Origin: Nilaparvata lugens
Taxonomy: Eukaryota > Arthropoda > Insecta > Hemiptera > Delphacidae
Assembly (NCBI RefSeq): GCF_014356525.2
Contig: NC_052509.1
Coordinates: 32,383,352 to 32,447,351, forward strand
Direction of reading: 5' to 3'
DNA: 64,000 nucleotides
Made by a program: the position numbers and the translations under genes. This document shows positions 10,996 through 21,612 of this stretch, in pieces; within the stretch, counting starts at the first letter, position 1, and each line of letters starts with the position of its first letter. A model generated the notes under the pieces. It worked only from the letters and a program-made list of their open reading frames with translations. It did no database searches and was not told where the DNA came from.

Positions 10996-11945
10996 CATTT
11001 AACATTTAAACATTTAAACATTTAAACATTTAAACATTTAACATTTAAACATTTAACATTTAAACATTTAAACATTAAACATTTAAACATTCAAACATTT
11101 AAACATTTAAACATTTAAACATTTAAACATTCAAACATTTAAACATTTAAACATTTAAACATTTAAACATTTAAACATTTAAACATTTAAACATTTAAAC
11201 ATTTAAACATTCAAACATTTAAACATTTAAACATTCAAACATTTAAACATTTAAACATTTAAACATTAAACATTTAAACATTTAAACATTTAAAATTTAA
11301 ACATTTAACATTTAAACATTTAAACATTTAAACATTTAAACATTTAAACATTTAAACATTTAAACATTAAACATTTAAACATTTAAACATTTAACATTTA
11401 AACATTTAAACATTTAAACATTTGAACATTTGAACATTTAAACATTTAAACATTTAAACATTTGAACATTTAAACATTTAAACATTTAAACATTTAAACA
11501 TTTAAACATTTAAACATTTAAACATTTAAACATTTAAACATTTAAACATTTAAACATTTAAACATTAAACATTTAAACATTTGAACATTTGAACATTTAA
11601 ACATTTAAACATTCAAACATTTAATCATTTAAACATTCAAACATTTGAACATTTGAACATTTAAACATTTAAACATTCAAACATTTAAACATTTAAACAT
11701 TCAAACATTTAAACATTCAACATTTAAACATTCAAACATTAAACATTTAAACATTTAAACATTTAACATTTAAACATTTAAACATTTAAAATTTAAACAT
11801 TTAAACATTTAAACATTTAACATTTAAACATTTAAACATTTAAACATTTAAACATTTAAACATTTAAACATTTAAACATTTAAACATTTGAACATTTAAA
11901 CATTCAAACATTTAAACATTTAAACATTCAAACATTTGAACATTG
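10993..11945. repeat. 8-bp minisatellite (CATTTAAA)n, long array
   Basis: About 950 bp of tandem CATTTAAA units. Interspersed CATTCAAA and CATTTGAA variants become more frequent in the right half. It starts exactly where copy A stops matching copy B, so it replaced or interrupted the sequence that follows copy B at 20811. Confidence 0.95.
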
Positions 11946-12062
11946 TGACGTCATATTTGGAGTCACATGTCCCCTGCTTGTCCGCAGTCGGTAGAGCAAA
12001 GATTTTTGAATAATTTTATCATTTTTATGACTCCTGAAAGAGAAATACCACAAGTTTCTTAC

Positions 12063-12254
12063 CGGCTCTTCAAGGAGCTCAAATAATTCTCCGCTTTCAA
12101 CTGCTGCAAACGTCGGCTTCTTTAACAATTCACAGTCCTCATAACTGATCTGGTCGACTCCACAAATATAGATGCAGAAGATGTAGATAGATATAAGGGC
12201 TCTGATTTTTGTTCTAGACAATATTGTATAGACATCAATGCCACTCACCACCAT
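12063..12254 (-). CDS. Candidate first exon of an unidentified secreted protein
   Basis: Minus-strand frame starting at ATG 12254. A basic residue pair is followed by a hydrophobic run (ALISIYIFCIYICGVD, about residues 19-34) that could be a signal peptide, then an acidic-polar segment ending FELLEEP. At 12063 the frame meets a strong splice-donor-like sequence, read on the minus strand as GAGCCG then GTAAGAAA. Composition over these ~190 bp is more balanced than the flanks. I recognise no family. No downstream exon was found on the minus strand, where the next DNA is the minisatellite, so this could be a stranded exon of a broken gene or a chance frame. Confidence 0.3.
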
Positions 12255-12975
12255 CTGACAAAGGGGTCAGCAGTGTGTGATAATACTGAGCGGAATTAAA
12301 GGCAATACTCTATCAGAATACCTTATAAATTCTATTAATTTGTTGTTCTGCTGCAACTTAATACTATGACCCTTGTGTTCTTCCAAATCAGATCTGATGT
12401 ATCATAATAATTCAAGTAAATCTTGTGAATGTAATATTTCCAAAGATTTAATAATCAATGCCCTATATCGCAAATTTATCCAACTTATTTGGTGAAGAAT
12501 ATAGTTGGTTGATTATTTAAACAATTCGTCAATACTGGTAATAAAATAGACTATAACAAGATTTGTCATGCATGAGATCATAAATAAAGGGTACACCATT
12601 CAACAAATACAAATATATAATTACATGAAAATATCAATGAGCAATTATAAAAGATTATATGGCTCAGTTGTAGACTTGCTGTTGCTTGTCGAATAAAATT
12701 TATAAATCTTGCTCCCAATAAATATGAAAAATGAAAATAATGGAAATATCTTGGGGCTTGGGTTCGGCCTCTGGTGGAATTCAGATAAATCAATTTATCT
12801 TATGAACATGAGCTCCATAAAAATCTTCATAAAACACTGATAAAAAAGATAGTTGAGTGAGCATATAATATAATATATCAAAAATTAATAAATATTTCAT
12901 CTGTGCATACTTAAATATTTAAATCTCATAAATTGTTCTTAATAATACTCCCTTCACGTTTTAATATTTGCACAA
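12255..12975. other. No gene recognised
   Basis: AT-rich linker between the candidate exon and segmental-duplication copy B. The 71-codon minus-strand frame at 12578-12793 has no recognisable motif. Confidence 0.5.
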
Positions 12976-13128
12976 ATTTCAATATTTAAACAACCTTTGA
13001 CGAGCTAGCTTTATTCAATTGTGATTTATTCATAGCACTGAGGGCCCTCCTTAATAACTTTTTCAAATGAACTCATGTGTCGATCTTTCACAATTATGAT
13101 GACGATCTGGATTCGTTTCGATGTCCTA

Positions 13129-13203
13129 AGTTAAATATCTATAGTAATAGTATTACAACCCTATTGTTACAGAATATAGCTGACTATGCATTGTCTTCTT
13201 TAT
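13129..13203 (+). repeat. 5' LTR remnant
   Basis: 75 bp matching the first 74 bp of the 3' LTR (18402-18475), with about one indel and one further difference near the start. It ends abruptly at CTTCTTTAT, where protease coding sequence begins. The U5-side 150 bp of the LTR are gone, so promoter and polyadenylation functions at this end are lost. Confidence 0.9.
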
Positions 13204-13412
13204 CAAATACGAACTCAAATACTGTGTTTCCAGGAAGTTCACAAATCAAAATGTACGTGTATGACTTTTCAACAAGATACGATATCTTATTAGGTCACGA
13301 AACTTTGAAAGAACTCAAAGCCAATGTAAATTATACAAACAACACGTTAGATTATCGTACTATTTCGAAACCGTTGTTATCAGTGATAACTCTCATGAAC
13401 AAATTCAATTGA
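13204..13412 (+). pseudogene. Retroviral-type aspartic protease, C-terminal remnant
   Basis: The frame continues from flanking and LTR sequence into a protease tail containing YDILLGHETLKELKA. The ILLG motif is the conserved hydrophobic-hydrophobic-Gly signature near the protease C-terminus that precedes RT in errantivirus Pol. The catalytic D-T/S-G motif should lie ~60 residues upstream but was removed by the deletion at 13203. The frame ends at 13412. Decayed pol sequence links it to RT at 13692. Confidence 0.75.
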
Positions 13413-13691
13413 AACCAGGATTTAATGTTGTACTGTACCAGTTAGGTCGATTCCTTATCTCAAGAAAGGACTACTTAAAGCTGTTTCTCATGAAAGCTAT
13501 TACGTTGAAGAAAGTATTGTTAGTATAGAAGAAATAGATGTAAGTGCGTAGTGTATTCCAATGAGCTCATGACCATAAGCCCCGAGCCAATGGAGATAGA
13601 AGAATTAGAAACTATTTTGACAATGATGAAATTGATAACTCAGATGTATCAAACAAATCGGATATTATAAGATATTTAAGAATCGGATATT

Positions 13692-15090
13692 ATGAATGTC
13701 GAAGAGCGGAAACATATCATAAATCTAATACGGAATTTTCCTGAAATCATCAAACGTGAACATGATGAATTGACAAGTAGTACTAATCTGTTGAAATTTA
13801 AAATCAACACTACTGACGAAATCCCTGTATATTCTAAAAATTATAGATACCCTCAAGTGTTTAGGAAGGACGTTGAATTAGAAATTGACAAACTTCTTCA
13901 GAATAAAATAATTCAACATTCCAACTGCCCATATAACAGTCCAATTTGGGTAGTGCCCAAAAAACCAGACGCCTCTGGTAAACGTAAAATACGTGTCATT
14001 TTAGATTACAGGAAGATTAATGATAAAACGATTGAAGACAAATATCCCCTCCCAAATATTGAGGACTTATTTGGAAAAATTGGAAGGGCTACCTATTTTC
14101 AGCGATAGATCTCGCTTCTGGATTCCATCAAATTCAAATGGAAAAGGAATCAATTCCAAAAACTGCCTTTTCGACTGAGAACGGACATTATGAATTTTTG
14201 AGAATGCCGTTTGGATTAAAGAACGCTCCAGCTACTTTCCAACGTGCAATGAACATTTGTTTTCCAGAATGCCCAATGTGTTAGTCTACATGGACGACAT
14301 AATTGTGTTTTCCGATAATCTCGAGGAACACTTGAAACATCTAAAATCAGTTTTCAAACAACTTAGAGATCATAATCTAAAAATCCAACTGGACAAAACA
14401 GAGTTTTTAAACGAGAATTACTGTACTTAGGACATATCATATCTGAACGCGGAATTCAACCCAATCCTTCAAAGCTAGAAGCTATTAAGAACTTTCCAAT
14501 CCCAAAAACTGAAAAAGAAATTAAACAATTTCTAGGATTGACAGGCTATTATCGAAAATGATAAAAGATTACGCTAAGATTGCAAAACCTCTCACACACG
14601 CCTTGAAAAAAGATGTTAAAATCAATCCAAACAATCCAGACTATCAAAAGTCATTTGAAACATTAAAACTTCTATTACAAAACGATCCAATTTTACAGCT
14701 ACCTGACTTCACAAAAACATTTATTCTGACTTGTGACGCTAGCAATTATGCTATAGGTTCAGTGTTATCACAAAAATTCAATGGTAAAACCTTACCTATG
14801 CATATGCTTCTCGTACACTTAATCGTCATGAAGAAAATCTTTCTACGATTGAGAAAGAATTATTAGCTATAGTCTGGTCATGCAAACATTTTCGACCATA
14901 CCTCTATGGTAGAAAATTCATAATCGAAACCGATCACAAACCTCTTCAATGGCTCCACAGCATTAAAGAACCGAATTCAAAATTAATTCGTATGAAACTC
15001 TTTCTAGAAGAATTTGATTTTTCAATCCAGTATGTGGAAGGTAAATCGAACCAAGTAGCCGACGCTCTTTCAAGAATACGCCCACTTGAC
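13692..15090 (+). pseudogene. Pol: reverse transcriptase and RNase H, multiply frameshifted
   Basis: RT starts in an open segment at 13692-14108 containing YPQVFRKDVELEIDKLL and PKKPDASGKRKIRVILDYRK (fingers and palm). After a break near 14100 come the ASGFHQI and PFGLKNAP motifs. A small deletion lies near 14262. The catalytic YMDD box is at 14287-14298, then a break near 14412, LGLTGYY near 14535, and another break at ~14557. The connection and RNase H start in 14558-14866, with the first catalytic Asp in TCDASNYAIG. A frameshift near 14800 follows, then ETDHKPL and finally ADALSR (about 15060-15077), the typical end of RNase H in gypsy Pol. Motif order and content are complete, but at least five frame breaks rule out a functional product. 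Confidence 0.88.
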
Positions 15091-15722
15091 GTTAACATGA
15101 TGGAAAATGATGAAGACGAACCTTTCCAAGGTTTCGAAAGTGGTTTTCGTGGTTTCAATCATGACTTTCAGGTTCTCGAGAATAACAATGACTCGATGAC
15201 CCCGACGAATTTGACATGGACGAACTGCTTAGATTTAACACCAACACAGACATTCCCTCAGTAGACACCGTCACACTTGACGATTTTCTTCAACATGTAG
15301 GCAAATCTGCCGAACAAACTAACAATTCCGATCGAGACAATATTTTAAATAATTATAATGATGATAATGATGCTAATGAACAAGAAATTGATAATCGTAG
15401 TCTAGTTACAATACATTCACAGGAGAGTTCGAACGAACAAGTAGTTATTGCGGAAGATGACAAAATAATCAATGTTGAACAAAATCAAATCATTTTAGAA
15501 CGTGGCAACAAGAACCTGTTATCAGAAAAGTTTTTACAAAAAACAGATTGACTCTATATTTTCAAAGTTCATCCACTCCTGAAGAAATAAATGATGTGTG
15601 TATACAATACTTGAAACCCAACACACTTTATGGATACTTTGCTCCAGGACAGGTGTATTGGAAAAAGAATATGAAATGATTTTTGAAAATTTTAAGAATG
15701 TTATCATTGCTTATTTAATTCT
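15091..15722 (+). pseudogene. Pol linker between RNase H and integrase
   Basis: Acidic, low-complexity region (rich in D, N, E and Q) in the frame open at 15216-15551, offset from the RNase H end by one frameshift near 15200. After another break (about 15545) a segment with TLYFQSSSTPEEIND-type sequence leads toward integrase with further breaks before 15722. Linkers of this position and composition are usual in errantivirus Pol. Confidence 0.6.
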
Positions 15723-16625
15723 GTGAAACTTAGGAGATATAAGAAACTGAATTTGGATATAACTGATTCAGAGGAACAAAAAGAAGTTGTAACCAATTAT
15801 CATGTAGGAAAAACGTATCACCGTGGAATTAATGAAAGCTATAACCTCATTCGAAGAGAATACTATTGGCCTACCATGCTTAAAGACATTACAGAATATA
15901 TAAATAAATGTTCAGTATGTGCTAAAGTGAAATATGATAGAAGACCTGTTCAAGTTGAATACAAAATTACCCCAACTCCTGACAAACCTTTCGAAAAATT
16001 ACAGATTGACACGTTTCAATACAGTAGAATAAAATTCCTCACGATAATAGATTGCTTTTCGAAAAAACTCATGGCATATCCACTAACAAGTTTGAACCAA
16101 CTTGAAATACAGTCTTGTTTGAATGATTACTTTTCTCTATTTCCATGCCCTAAGACAATCCAAATGGATAATGGTCGTGAATTCGATAATGCTGGACTTC
16201 GAGATTTTTTGCGTTTATATAAGATAGAACCTTATTATATAACACCGGGACATCCAGATTCCCAGGGTTTATTGGAACGAGCACACTCGACACTCATTGA
16301 ACTCCTTAATGCTATACAAATGGAAAATAAAGACAACAAACCCGAAGATAATATGAAACTTGCAATTATCGCATTCAATAACACAATAAATTCAACCTTG
16401 AAACTAACTCCTATGGAAATGACTTTTGGTGTATCGAAAAATCCATATGTTGATGAAATAACGGAAGCCCTTATTGCTGAAGAAAGAACAAACGCCTATC
16501 TAGAAAAACTGAAAACTATTCACAAACTAGTAAAAGATAAAGTAGGACAAGAAAAACAAAACAGAACTGATCGCTTAAATCAAACTAGAGAAAAAGATTT
16601 TGAAATGCCTAACGAACCCTCATAA
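15723..16625 (+). pseudogene. Pol: integrase with intact HHCC and DD35E residues
   Basis: 300-codon open segment, numbered here from the ATG at 15723. The zinc-binding HHCC module is present (H27, H33, C63, C66). The catalytic core keeps all three acidic residues: D96 (LQIDTF), D149 (IQMDNGREF) and E185 (GLLERAHS), with the exact 35-residue spacing of retroviral-type integrases. The segment ends in a basic C-terminal region and a stop at 16625. The true tail (FKLHPNQVKRARKKRK, 16666-16848) lies one frame away, so one frameshift near 16620 truncates it. Integrase would insert element cDNA into the host genome in the nucleus. This is the best preserved part of pol, but upstream breaks mean it would not be made from a normal polyprotein. 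Confidence 0.9.
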
Positions 16626-16801
16626 AGACAACGTTTAATAAAAGGACAAACCTAAATTTTTCAAAGTGAAATACAATAAGGAAACTCAATTAGCTACTAA
16701 TCCAAGAGCGATTCAGAAAAGACCCTTCAAACTTCATCCGAATCAAGTGAAGCGAGCTCGAAAGAAAAGGAAATCAACTAATTTATCTGTTTCAGGTAAC
16801 A

Positions 16802-18375
16802 ATGTTTCTTCTTGTGATGCTGTTCCTAACACCAGCAAACCCGTATAGATTGACTGATCTCAGTAAAACATCAGGCATCACTCCTATCAAAATTCAGGAC
16901 TCATTCGTAATAAATGAAACCTTCACATACATGCATAATATTAATGTGAACATGTTGCGTATCGAATTAAATACAATCAAAAGAACAATATTCACTTTGC
17001 GTGAACACAATATCGATCAAGGCCGTCTAGACATCATAACAATGCATTTAAAATACACAGAAACAAAACTAGATCACATCAATATCAGCAAAAATAGAAA
17101 TAAGCGTGGACTTTTCAATGGACTTGGCTCAGCTATTTCATGGGTAACCGGTAACATGGATGCGAACGACAAAGAAAAATACGACAAAATATTATTTCAA
17201 GTTCAGTCAAATGAATACCGCTTACAGCATAATATTGAGAATCAATTTTCAGTAAACAAAAGGCTCATTGACGATTTTAATGCTGATGTGAAAAAGATTC
17301 ATGGGAATAATTTGAAAATTATAAACTATTTCAAAACTCTCTCAAATGAAACTACGACTGTACAGCTGAACCAGCAATTTTCCCTTTTATTTAGCTCATT
17401 AAGTTTGCTCTTTAATAAAATAAGCGATTTAGATACTAGTTTGGAGTTTTGTAGATTGAATATTCTACATTCTAGTATATTAGCCCATAAAGAAATAAAT
17501 AATATTATTTCTGAATCTAATGTAAAATTGATTTCTGAAGAACCAGAAGTATTATGGCAATTAGCAAAGGTACACTGCTCAATATATAAAGAATATATAT
17601 CCTACTTCATTGAATTCCCTTTAAAATCACCTACTTATGAAACCTTCTTCTTATTATCCTATCCTGTTTATCGTAATACTGAAGTTACCACCATTCATGA
17701 ATATCCTTCCCTTATCCTGAGATATGACGAAATTTATCTGGTAAATGTGAATATTTGTGTGACAACTACTACTGCAGAAATGTGACAGTGATAAAAAATA
17801 AGTGTATAAGTGAAATGTTAGAAGATAAGAAATTAGAACACTGTAAACAATTAGTAATTAATGATTCTGCTTCTTTTGTAAAATTCATACCAATTATCAA
17901 TCAATATCTATTGTACAAAATTGACAAAGCTATTATTTTATCAGACAAAAAGAACACTACATTATATCCAAAATCAACTCAATTATTGTATCTTAATAAG
18001 TCAGAACAGTTATTCGAACATCCTAAAATACATGAATATTGGGAAAGTGATATAACAATCCCATCTGAAGTTCCATTTCGTAAATTGAAAACAAACTTTT
18101 CTTTTGATATTATACATGAAGCAAATATTAAGATTGAACCACTACTAGCAATAGAGGAACTTAGCATTGCAAAAGACCATACTTATTATATTTGGATTTT
18201 TATTATATGTTTTATTGTCATTCTTAGTATATTTATTGTATTTAAATCATATAACTTTATTAAATATGTAACTTCTTTACGAAATAATTGTAGAAATGTT
18301 AATGTAGCAGCAACTTCGCAAGCCCCAACATTTGTTCTTGGGCCTTGCCTCCAAACCCAAAATTCTGATCGCTGA
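16802..18375 (+). pseudogene. Errantivirus Env (fusion glycoprotein), one frameshift
   Basis: Two overlapping open segments, 16802-17785 and 17755-18375, in different frames. Together they span a full-length Env of about 520 residues broken by a single frameshift near 17755-17785. The first starts with a hydrophobic signal-peptide-like run (FLLVMLFLTPANP). It has a furin-type site RNKR (residues 99-102) followed by a glycine-rich hydrophobic fusion-peptide-like segment (GLFNGLGSAISWV), as in the baculovirus F-like Envs of insect errantiviruses. The second has several cysteines, one strong transmembrane segment (about its residues 144-163, YYIWIFIICFIVILSIFIVF) and a short cytoplasmic tail. 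In gypsy-type elements Env is translated from a spliced RNA; I did not locate the splice sites. The ATG at 16802 overlaps the pol tail, normal for the family. Confidence 0.85.
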
Positions 18376-18390
18376 GGACAGCTTCAGTCT

Positions 18391-18401
18391 AGGGGTGGAG
18401 G
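18391..18401 (+). promoter_or_regulatory. Polypurine tract
   Basis: AGGGGTGGAGG directly abuts the 3' LTR start at 18402. Position and composition fit the plus-strand priming site of LTR retroelements (one T in the run). Confidence 0.8.
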
Positions 18402-18626
18402 AGTTAAAATCTATAGTAATAGTATTACAACCCTATTGTTACAGAATATAGCTGACTATGCATTGTCTTCTTTATGTCTCAATTAATTATTTTCAGTTAG
18501 TTCTACTCAAACTCTTGACGAGAGCACTCGGCTCCCGAAATTCTTTAATTCGGTATTTTCTGTAGTTGTAGTGTTAATAAAGTTTCAATTTTTAAAAACT
18601 CAGTCGTGTCGTCCAATCACTTAACT
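18402..18626 (+). repeat. 3' LTR, 225 bp
   Basis: Begins AGTTAA and ends TTAACT, terminal inverted sequences typical of gypsy-group LTRs. It contains AATAAA at 18576-18581 as a likely polyadenylation signal and a CAGTCGTG stretch near 18600. Its first 74 bp match the 5' remnant at 13129-13203. The right boundary is ambiguous by a few bases because the host target also reads TAACTTTTT. Confidence 0.85.
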
Positions 18627-20810
18627 TTTTCAAATGAACTCATGTGTCGATCTTTCACAATTATGATGACGATGTTCGTTTCGATGTCCTAGACCTTTTC
18701 TGGTGGGCTGCTGTTGTCCTCTCCAATGGGAATAATTAAATTTAATGACTCATGTCATACTACGACCTTACTGAGTCTTATGAATTTTTTTTTTAATTAC
18801 TCAAACAAACTTTAACTTTAATGCAAAATTATTTAAAAAGGGATCTAGTCTTGTGCTCTCGAAATTGGTGGGTGTCCCTGGTCACCTCTGGCAAGCCTCA
18901 AAAACTTTTTAAAAGTATGTAATCAGCATGAAAAAAAGAAATTAATTGTGAACATCTTATTATACAGTCAACAATACATAAATTTTGAAATTTCTTCAAT
19001 TTAATAGAAACATCAATTACAAAAACTCCAATAATTTTAATACACTAAGTTTAGATCCATAAAATCATTCAAATAACCTTTTTATTCATCCATCAATGTT
19101 ACAACATACAACAAATGATCTATCATCACAAGAACAAAAACCTTAACACATACATCAATATATATTCAGACAATTGGTCTTCCACTAAAAAATCATTTCA
19201 TAATACAATATATCTGCATTTCATTATCATTCAGTATAACATTCCAAATATAGTATTTCACATTTATGATTTATCATTTAGTATAACATTTCAAATTTGA
19301 TTTATGTTTCATTTAGGATTCCAAAGTTATTTATGTAGACAGATTTATAAAATTTTCATTAAAAACAGATTATATAATATTAATTACCATCGTTTGTTGG
19401 ATACTACAGTTTATTTCGACTTTTCAATGTTTTAAACACAACAAACATTTCATGACAATACTTTACTGCTTAGATCATGGACAACTTTTATCATTTAATA
19501 AAACTTAATGAATACATAATTGATGAAAAATAAAATTTTATATCCTAAATTATATTCCAAATTTATAATTTATACATCTTGGAATTCGCACATCAACTAA
19601 TATTAACTCATTGAATAATGTCAACAAAGTGTCAGCAAGCAAAGATAATTTTTTTCAAAAATTATTGATATATTCTTCTGTGATTATGTTAAGTAAAAAC
19701 TAATAATATCATTCTTCAAGAAGCAGAAAATTATTCCCGGATAAAAAATTATTTAAGTGATAACAAGTTATTCATCTAAATATCTCACCGGATCCCAAGA
19801 AGTAAATGGTTATTGACAAATTGAAATTTGAGAATGTATGTCGCAGTGCAGTGGTTGGAGTGTTAGTGGCTACTGAGCATCTTCCAAGACCCTCGAGATT
19901 GTCTGATTATCCATTCAGTCAGGCAGGCAGAAAATATAGAACGGTCGGTTTTATGAAAACATAAGCGCCTGCCAAATGGCCATATTCAAGAGCTGCAAGG
20001 AATTGAATGCTATTATCTCTTCTGAACTCACTCGGAGTCTTAACGATGCCTTGAACCGCCACTGAAGAGACATTCTCAGAATATTCGATGTATGGCAACC
20101 CATTCTAATTTGAGCACAAGTAACATTTGAAATTGAGCTTTAACCTCATACAACCACGCTCTAGCTCTTGTGCGAAATAGTAATAATCTGCTTGCTACAT
20201 TCTGCTCCAAATGTATACTTCTAGAAGGTGGTGAGTTGTCACTAGTAACACACACACACACAGATAAAAATGTCTAATAGTATCTTCTAGAATCTCTCAG
20301 GGAGTTTCTCGGTGTATATTTCTGGGGTATCAAATGTAATGTCGTGGATTGTCTCTATTCTTCATAATATTATTATGAATTAGCTTACCCGGCGAACTTC
20401 GTACCGCCAAAAAGTCAATGTATCTCATGTCACACTTGACTTTATTTGGTGAATCATGGAATTTATCTGACAATCGATATTTTCATTTACATCCCAATAC
20501 GGACTTCATATGTGCTTAGTCAAGCAGCATTTATTATTCCGACATTGCAACATATTTTCGATCAATTGGTCGTGATATCTATCAGTAAAGTGTTGAATTG
20601 AAAAAATAGATACCGGTAGGATAAATCAGTGTTTCGAAGATGAATTTAATGTTTTCATAGTTTTTGGTTGTCAATAGATTGTCCAGGAAATATGCGATGT
20701 ACGATGAATTACACAGAATTCCATATTCTTTCCATCTTCGATTTTAGGATGAATATAAGGTAAGCTAAAATTAAAAAAAAAATCAATTTAGTTTGTCATT
20801 CTTCAGTAAA

Positions 20811-21160
20811 AATTAATGATTGCAATATGAACAACTCTCTTTCATGAGATGAATAATTATTTTTCCTACAGTTACCTTGAAAAGTGACGATTCCTGCACT
20901 GATTACAGAACGCAAAGATTCACTTTTCCGCTCTAGTGCGGGAAAAAGTTTTTCTGCACTCTAGATTTGCAACATGGCAACACAAAATAGTTGGTGGGTT
21001 ATATGGAGGATTTTAGTGCACGAAAACAAAAATTAAGTTGGTAACAATGACTGTGGTTAGATTTAGATTTGAGAATCATTTCAATGGCGGCTACCCTACA
21101 TTTATGATAAAATCCCAATCTAGAAATCCAAAACAAGAATAATGTTCATCTAAATCATAA
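20811..21160. other. No gene recognised
   Basis: Unique sequence to the right of duplication copy B, with no coding frame or repeat found. The patch around 20935-20970 (CTAGTGCGGGAAAAAG) is slightly more GC-rich. Confidence 0.5.
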
Positions 21161-21260
21161 TTGCCTCTAAGGGTTTCAAAGGATGAAAAAGGATCCTATT
21201 AAGTAAGGTTATGAACATGGTAAGGTGAGTGCCATATGGAAATGAGATAATTTATTTATT
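21161..21260. repeat. 100-bp direct repeat, left copy
   Basis: Identical over 100 bp to 26174-26273. Its right edge (TTTATTTATT) abuts the tail of the minus-strand LINE. The partner lies inside a Helitron. See the partner entry and the finding. Confidence 0.95.
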
Positions 21261-21612
21261 TACCAATTCACTATAAATTTACAAAATAACACTTATCAAC
21301 TAATATACATTGGTGTGGCTGGAAAAAGAAGCCTTGAGCTCCAGCCACGAGTTCGAAAATATTCTTTAAATTATTGGTACATTTGCCGTGATAATATTCT
21401 AAAATACAAACTAAAAGATAGTAAACCAAAACCAAAAATATGTATAAATAAACACACAAAATCAATTCTTGAATCAAAAATCAACAAGCCCAATAATAGA
21501 AATAGGTAATATGGAAATTATAATAAAAAAAAATTCTTTTTTCAGGTAATCAAAAAAACCAAGTTTAAACTGAGCGTGTTAAAAACAAGTCATAATTATA
21601 ATAATTTAGTTT

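Larger units (their letters stand above)
13129..18626 (+). mobile_element. Env-bearing Ty3/gypsy (errantivirus-type) element, defective
   Basis: Order: truncated 5' LTR (13129-13203), end of protease, RT, RNase H, integrase, env, polypurine tract, 3' LTR (18402-18626). Most of the 5' LTR, the primer-binding site, all of gag and the protease active site are missing through a deletion joined at 13203/13204. Pol carries many frame breaks and env one. The LTR begins AGTTAA and ends TTAACT, as in gypsy-group elements. The architecture (gag-pol plus a fusion-type Env) defines insect errantiviruses. Given the deletions this copy cannot replicate, though the integrase core and much of env remain open. 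Confidence 0.92.
12976..20810. repeat. Segmental duplication, copy B (interrupted by errantivirus)
   Basis: Duplicate of 8735-10995, split by the retroelement at 13129-18626. The left arm is 12976-13128 and the right arm 18622-20810. The ~76 bp from about 13053 to 13128 are present again at 18622-18695, with a 4-5 bp deletion, so the insertion is flanked by a long direct repeat rather than the usual 4-6 bp. Right of 20810 the sequence is unrelated to the minisatellite that follows copy A. Confidence 0.9.

Noticed and set aside
13077..13128. Start of the protease frame upstream of the LTR remnant
   Set aside because: These codons are host and LTR sequence accidentally in frame with pol, not part of the original protein.
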